DNA of 64,000 nucleotides from Gamarada debralockiae (taxonomy: Eukaryota > Ascomycota > Leotiomycetes > Helotiales > Hyphodiscaceae). The stretch is taken from contig NXFV01001845.1 of NCBI GenBank assembly GCA_002803225.1, positions 1 to 64,000 on the forward strand. Direction: 5' to 3'. Position numbers and translations under genes: made by a program. The notes beneath the pieces were generated by a model. That model was not told the origin of the DNA. It did not search any database and was given only the letters and a program-made list of their open reading frames with translations. Position 1 is the first letter of the stretch. Each line of letters begins with the position of its first letter. This document shows positions 58,537 to 64,000 of this stretch, piece after piece.

Positions 58537-60268
58537 CCCTGGCCCTGTGGTACTCCAGTAGCTTGCTGTTGGGGTAAGAAAGTATCGTCTCTAAGAAACC
58601 TATCTCGTATAGATGTGATATTAAGTATGTAGTTACTAAACTATTGAAGTCAACAGGTGAACTGAGGGTATTCAAGTCTCAGAAGGTTGGGCTCCTACTT
58701 TATTACCCCAAATGTATAAGGTGAAGGAAAATGATTGCCGGAAAACATATTAACGATGTAGCAATAGGCTAAGTTTGCGGGCCCTACTTTTAACTTCGCG
58801 TTTGTGACTTTATTATAAGGAGGAACAATATTCGGTTTACAGCTTCGTATCGAATTGCGAATTATCGATCTCTTCGAGTTGAGTTCGATTCGAGAATTCG
58901 ACCTATAAATCTCTCTTCTGGGCAGCTTAATCATATATCGTAAGGCGTTTGGAAACACGGCTGAGGTAGCCCGCATCTCTCATATTCGAGATATAGCTAA
59001 GTGGGCTGATTCATGAAAGAGGAGTTATGGGTGAAGTTTGAATAAGAGAGCGGGGTAAAAATTCGGGGAAAGTTAGGCGGGGTTTTACGTTTTAGTAGCG
59101 TTTGCAGCGCTGACTAGCACTACGGCTCTCTTTTTCCTACTACCTCATTTACCTCATTGCCACGTCTGCAGGGCTGGTCACGACTACAATAGATTGAGTC
59201 CATCGATGCTCCGGATAGAGGGACCTGGAATTCATTTCGGGCCATGGGGCCTATGATTGATTCCTTAGGAGCTATAGGTAGTATTACGCAGCACTTCGTA
59301 CGGGTCAGGCAAGAAAGCACTTTATTGGCTAGAATAACAGACAAGGAGGGAAGGCTAGCTATTCGACCAGGCCAGAGTTTTCACGCACAGTCCACGTCAC
59401 ATGACCACATATCACGTGCTAAGCTAGCTCAAAGCACCTACACCAGATGGGTTTTGATCGCGATTCTAATAAATAGAGATATCTTGGTTTTGTAAAGTTT
59501 AATAATGCTGTAGGGCTGTCACAATGGAACTGACACCAACTTATAAGTCGCAGAGAAACGGTGGAAATTTCGGAAACTGAGTTAAATGCAGGACATTACT
59601 TCAATCTTCAACCAGGATCCTTCGAGGAATTAGGGACTTTCAAAATAGTACCATAAATCCGAAATTTGACGCCCAATGAGTTATAAAAGCTCCTTCAGAC
59701 CCAATTGAGTGATGCAATTTAAGAATGTAGTAGTTGCGCCAGTCCATGGCTCGGATGATGAATGACCCCGAGAAGCATTATTTGACACAGCCCTGATAGG
59801 TGAATCGTGGAAATGAAATGACCTTTTAGTCAGACAAATCCTACTACATGGCATGACTGATTCACGCTTACCCAAACTCCAGATTAGCAATCACGGCCTG
59901 TGGAAGGTCGTGGTGCCATTGAAGAGGCTGCTCGGACCAAAAATTTCGGACGAAAACGAAATTTCGATCAACCGAAGTGACACCCACGACGTAAATGAGG
60001 ATTTGTTCTCGGGTTTGAATATAGAGACGGACAAGCCTATGTAAAGAGCTTTTGATTTGTCGGACTCGGGTCAATGGACCCAAACCAGGCAGAAATGCAC
60101 ACGTCAAATTTTAGAAAGGGGCTCACGGCTCCCAATTATCGTCTACGAATACGGACGTTAATAGAGCTGCTTTCTTGAATCAAAGTGACCTGAAAGACCA
60201 ATCTACTCTCCCTTATTCAAGAATCTCAGCCTCAGCAGTTGCTATCATCAACCATAGATTCTAGCACC
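58537..60268. other. AT-rich gap with transposon debris
   Basis: No host gene supported. Contains the weak transposase scrap listed below and otherwise decayed-looking sequence. The plus-strand frame at 59853-60044 has no recognisable content. The last 150 bases are the presumed promoter of the MFS gene. Confidence 0.4.
58695..59050 (-). mobile_element. Possible Tc1-like transposase N-terminal relic
   Basis: Minus-strand reading gives FPNALRYMIKLPRREIYRSNSR followed by RSIIRNSIRSCKPN. This resembles the second helix-turn-helix and the start of the DNA-binding linker of fungal Tc1/mariner transposases. No catalytic blocks or inverted ends were found. Weak call. Confidence 0.25.
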
Positions 60269-62207
60269 ATGTCTCATACATCCATCAGTACACCACTCGA
60301 GAAGCTAGATCCGACGGACTTAACCGAGAAAGGAGATCGCATACGGAGCACAGAAACCGAGAAAGGACAAGAAACTTCAGGTGAAGAAATTGGAGAGCAT
60401 CCGAAAGGCTTCAGACTTGCCATGGTGATCCTCGCCCTCGTGTTGAGCGTATTCCTAGTGGCTCTTGACTTGGTATGTTGAATCCCATTTTAGCTAACAA
60501 AATAGATACTAACCTTTTCAAGACTATCATTGCAACCGCCATACCCCGCATCACCGATCAGTTTCACAGCCTTGACCAGATCGGCTGGTACGGCTCAGCT
60601 TTTTTCGTTACGCTGGCATCCTTTCAATCCACTTGGGGGAAGGCATATAAATACTTCCCACTCAAGACAATTTTCATATTTGCAATTGGAATATTTGAGC
60701 TTGGAAGCCTGATCTGTGGTAACTGCTCGTCAAATTGCTCTACTGCACTGGAAGACTGACTTCGCATGCAGGTGTTGCACAGAACAGTACCATGCTCATT
60801 GCTGGGAGAGCTATAGCTGGTCTTGGTGCTGCTGGTATTTCCTCCGGGTGCTACACGATCATCGCATTAGCGGCACCGCCTCGTCTTAGGCCGGCGTTTA
60901 CCGGAATTCTTGGAGCTACGTACGGGTCTGCCAGTGTTGTTGGTCCTCTTCTCGGTGGTGCATTCACTGACAAAGTCAGCTGGCGTTGGTGGTAAGTCTA
61001 CCTTTAGCTCGCTCATTCCTGGCTTCGACTGACTGTCAAGCTTTTACATAAATTTGCCAATTGGAATATCTTCAGGGGCCGTAATTTTTCTGTTTTTCAA
61101 GACCCCTGCAGGTTCAAACCCCGTCAAAGCTGGCTTACTAGAAAAGTTCCTGCAAATGGACTTTATTGGAACATTCACGATCATGGCTGCTACGATTTGC
61201 TACCTCCTCGCCATGGAATGGGGCGGTATCACTAAACCGTGGAGCTCTGGAGATGTAATCGCTACTCTAGTTGTTTTCGGCTTGCTTATGATTCTCTTCA
61301 TTTTGAATGAGTGGTGGCAGGGGGGTAGAGCTCAATTGGTATTCAATACACTGGCACAGCGAACCTTAGCTGTCGTCTGTCTATTCACCATCTTGTAAGT
61401 CCGTCCTCAGTCAGCAGTGGAGTTCGCTAATTGTTTCCAAGTCTTTCCGGTGCTTTCTTTGTGCTTCTGTATTATTTGCCTATTTATTTCCAGGCCATTG
61501 ATGGAGTATCAGCCGAACAATCCGGAATTCGAAATCTTCCCCTGATCATCGCTGTTTGTGAGTACTCATTAAAAGATACACCTAAGAGGCCCAAGGCTAA
61601 GCGATCTAGCTATCTCAACCGTCCTTTCTGGTGGACTTATATCAATATTTGGCCATTATGTACCAATTCTACTTTCTGGAAGTATTATGGCCACAGTCGG
61701 CGTCAGCTTGATCTACACACTTGAAATCGGATCAAAATCTTCTCACTGGATAGGCTTCCAAGCTTTAGCAGGCCTTGGGATTGGTCTGGCTTTCCAAATC
61801 CCTATGATCGTTGCTCAATCCGTCAGTGAACTATCGGAAGTCTCACATGTTACTGCAATCACACTATGCAAGTATTTTCTCCTTCGGCCTTGTCTCAATA
61901 TTATTGACAGTTTCAAGTTTTCCAAATGATGGGTGGCGCATACTTCATTTCTGCAGCCCAATCAGCCTTCGCAAACAAGCTCATTCATCACCTTAGAGTT
62001 AATGTGCCTGACGTCGATCCTATGGCTGTTATAGCTACAGGCGCTACGCAGTTTCGCACTGCGCTTCTTTCGACAGCTACACCGGGTATTTTGCTGTCGT
62101 ATATGCAAAGCTTACATGTTGTATTTGCTATGGCTATCGCGTTGGCTGGGATGTCTGCACTTGTTAGCGTTTTGGCGAAATGGCAGACTATCCACGTCAG
62201 GATGTGA
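60269..62207 (+). CDS. MFS drug-efflux type transporter (DHA/TRI12-like)
   Basis: Seven exons (60269-60472, 60523-60718, 60772-60991, 61041-61394, 61442-61557, 61610-61867, 61918-62207) join in frame to 545 residues. Five introns are GT-AG (47-53 nt); the sixth, 61868-61917, is GC-AG (GCAAGT). After a charged 60-residue N-terminus, the family blocks appear: [15 protein letters not shown] (motif D1), the IGWYGSAF helix, [13 protein letters not shown], then [26 protein letters not shown] (motif C and motif G region) and [18 protein letters not shown]. This gives fourteen probable spans, as in fungal mycotoxin and drug exporters. It is convergent with the regulator at 62455. A role in exporting a toxic compound or metabolite is likely by family. 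Confidence 0.9.
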
Positions 62208-62454
62208 GAGGGACAAAGAACAGCTTGAACAGCAGAGATTCAAATTTAGGTTTTAGTTGGCAGGTTTTGGTAACATCTCATCTCAAGGGAATTTGATTCG
62301 GAAGAGTAGTTTTTCACTTCTTCATAATTGCGACTATTTGTACCGGTGTTAAAATATTGACAGAGTCACCCCAGATCAAAAAAACAAATGAGAAAGGAAT
62401 TTCATTAGCATCCTCCCATCAAGGGTTACACGCTCCCACATGAAGCCTTTTTCG

Positions 62455-64000
62455 TCAATTATTTTGATAGTTCTGGTTCAGCATCCAGCTCCAATCTTGG
62501 TCAATGTCCATAGCAAGGGTGTCTTGGAATGAAAATCCCTCAGGTTCCGCAGGACGAGGTAAATGCTGAGAATTCGGGACAAAGCTGCCTAAAAACGGTG
62601 CATTGAAAACATCAATCTCGATGACGGGGCTTTCCGTAGGATCTTGGGGCTGTGCCATAGTATCTTGAGCTCCTTCATCAGGGCCTACTGCGCTAGTTTC
62701 GACCAGATATCGAGATAACGCTATCGTTGCAACTCCGTATTTGCTACCTGGTGCTATTGATATCATTCCAAAGTACGGAATGAAGATTTTGCACTTCCAC
62801 CGCCCAGGGGGAACGTGTCTATGGCCAATCATGATTAGTGTCTCCAAAGCCTGAAGACATTGCGCAGCGGTCAGATTTTCCCGCTCACATTTTACCCGAC
62901 GTAGTACTTCTACAGTCTTGTCGATCAGAGCCCAATCTGATAATTCCTGCTGTGTGTCCTGATTTTCCAGCGGGGACCTGTATCCTAATAGACCAAGGAT
63001 CAAAGTTACGGCTGCAGTGAAAGCCTGAAAGTCGATGACTCGGCAGATGTTGATTCTGCCTCCGGCTTGTTCCCGCATTTTTATGTAGATCTGGATCATT
63101 TCGCGGGATGCCATTAAGCATTGTGTACGGCTGTGGTCGCAGCGAGTGTCGGAGGGAGACTGGAGCATGAAGGGCAGGTGAAGGTATGCTTGGGCTTGAT
63201 GATGCCAAAACTGCGTCGTAATGCGCTCGTGGATCTCGAGTGCATTAATGGAGCTTTCTTTTGATGGTGGGACAAGGTGCCACCAATGTGTTGGCATGAG
63301 GGTGGCAAGGCTTTGTAGTTCATGGTCGATGGCAAGGGTAGCGGATAGTGAGGAGGCCGGGTCGGTTTGGCTCCTCTGACTGATCGTTCCAACTATAATG
63401 GACAATTTCCTCCTGTACGACGAGGTAGGAATTAAGCTCTCCCTGCCTGGTTTGTCTCCCTCCGGATCACACACAGCCGCCGGCATGAAACTTGGCAAGC
63501 CCAGTAGCAGACTGAGATAGGACTCGCACTCAACCAAGTGCCACCACACGCTCTCTCGTCGTTTCAAACGCGCCGATCGTACGCCATATGGAGACGTTGA
63601 AGTTCGATGAAAGCCCAGCATGATAGCATGTGAGATTCCCCTCCTGACAGTTGTCCATGCCTTCCGTGGTCGGCCAACATTACCGTAGAATTGAGATTGT
63701 AGCAAGACATTCTCAATGCCTTCCAGTGATACCGAGAGCTCGTCATCAGAAATGACTAATCGATCAACATCCGCAGTGTAGCGTTCAATCAAATCATCGA
63801 CGGATAGTGGAAGGCCTAGATGATTGCTCTCAAAGTCGAGAGGGAGGCATTGCATGCTCAAAACTATCCAAGACAGTGCACATCCCATAATTGCAGGATT
63901 GTCTTGATTAAGAGCCAGGAAAACATAGGTTTGAATCGTCATTTCAGTATCTTCGGTGCACAGATGAGGATACATCTTTCTCAAAATGTCCCACCAGATC
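62455..64000 (-). CDS. Fungal-specific transcription factor, N-terminus beyond the window
   Basis: The minus-strand frame is open from the right edge (IWWDILRKMYPHLCTED) to the stop at 62455, with 513 or more residues visible. It shows the middle-homology region of fungal Zn2Cys6 factors: GNVGRPRKAWTTVRRGIS, HAIMLGFHR, RLKRRESVWWHLVECESYLSLLLGLPSF. This is the usual arginine/tryptophan block, followed by a long helical region and an acidic tail ending DWSWMLNQNY. The zinc cluster is expected upstream, outside the window. It may be a local regulator of the adjacent MFS gene; this is positional inference only. Confidence 0.85.
   Translation of the reverse strand, partial: IWWDILRKMYPHLCTEDTEMTIQTYVFLALNQDNPAIMGCALSWIVLSMQCLPLDFESNHLGLPLSVDDLIERYTADVDRLVISDDELSVSLEGIENVLLQSQFYGNVGRPRKAWTTVRRGISHAIMLGFHRTSTSPYGVRSARLKRRESVWWHLVECESYLSLLLGLPSFMPAAVCDPEGDKPGRESLIPTSSYRRKLSIIVGTISQRSQTDPASSLSATLAIDHELQSLATLMPTHWWHLVPPSKESSINALEIHERITTQFWHHQAQAYLHLPFMLQSPSDTRCDHSRTQCLMASREMIQIYIKMREQAGGRINICRVIDFQAFTAAVTLILGLLGYRSPLENQDTQQELSDWALIDKTVEVLRRVKCERENLTAAQCLQALETLIMIGHRHVPPGRWKCKIFIPYFGMISIAPGSKYGVATIALSRYLVETSAVGPDEGAQDTMAQPQDPTESPVIEIDVFNAPFLGSFVPNSQHLPRPAEPEGFSFQDTLAMDIDQDWSWMLNQNYQNN

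Overview
The window is nuclear DNA of a filamentous ascomycete (Pezizomycotina). Support for this comes from short spliceosomal introns of 47-75 nt with GT(A/G)AG(T) donors and CTAAC/CTGAC-like branch sites, a HET-domain gene, fungal Zn2Cys6 regulators, a Fot1/pogo transposon, and C-to-T (CpA to TpA) nonsense changes of the type left by repeat-induced point mutation. The many Helotiales-like families hint at Leotiomycetes, but that placement is inference. No virus, CRISPR array, rRNA or convincing tRNA was seen.

Layout. Positions 1-6,000 hold decayed accessory material: a transposase tail, a broken DUF4238 gene and a broken HET-domain gene. An unrecognised multi-exon gene at 7,768-10,027 carries a striking octamer family that crosses exons, introns and the 3' flank. 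A C2H2 regulator follows at 12,256. A 1,895-bp RIP-damaged Fot1-like element (16,390-18,284) with a TA target duplication abuts the tail of a dead MFS transporter gene. Next come a Ser/Ala/Gln-rich single-pass membrane protein (18,854-21,044), small unknown genes, and two fragments of a DUF6604 gene family in permuted order (26,743-29,752).

The conserved core runs from about 30,682 to 43,060: a 1,444-residue Ser/Ala-rich amphipathic-repeat protein, the Doa10/Ssm4 ER-membrane ubiquitin ligase and a GNAT acetyltransferase. After that come an unknown P/T/S-rich gene and a monocarboxylate-type MFS transporter, followed by an AT-rich gap with a transposase scrap. Then come a Zn2Cys6 factor, a membrane-associated Gly-rich protein and an unknown protein. 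The right end has an intronless FAD dehydrogenase, a drug-efflux type MFS transporter and a fungal-specific transcription factor that runs off the edge. These last three could be part of a catabolic or secondary-metabolite locus, but no backbone synthase is visible here.

How the genes relate. DUF4238, HET and DUF6604 families are typical accessory or nonself-recognition genes, and all copies here look inactivated. The housekeeping-like genes (Doa10, GNAT, the 1,444-residue protein) are intact with clean splice sites. Exon coordinates come from reading splice signals by eye, checked by frame arithmetic.
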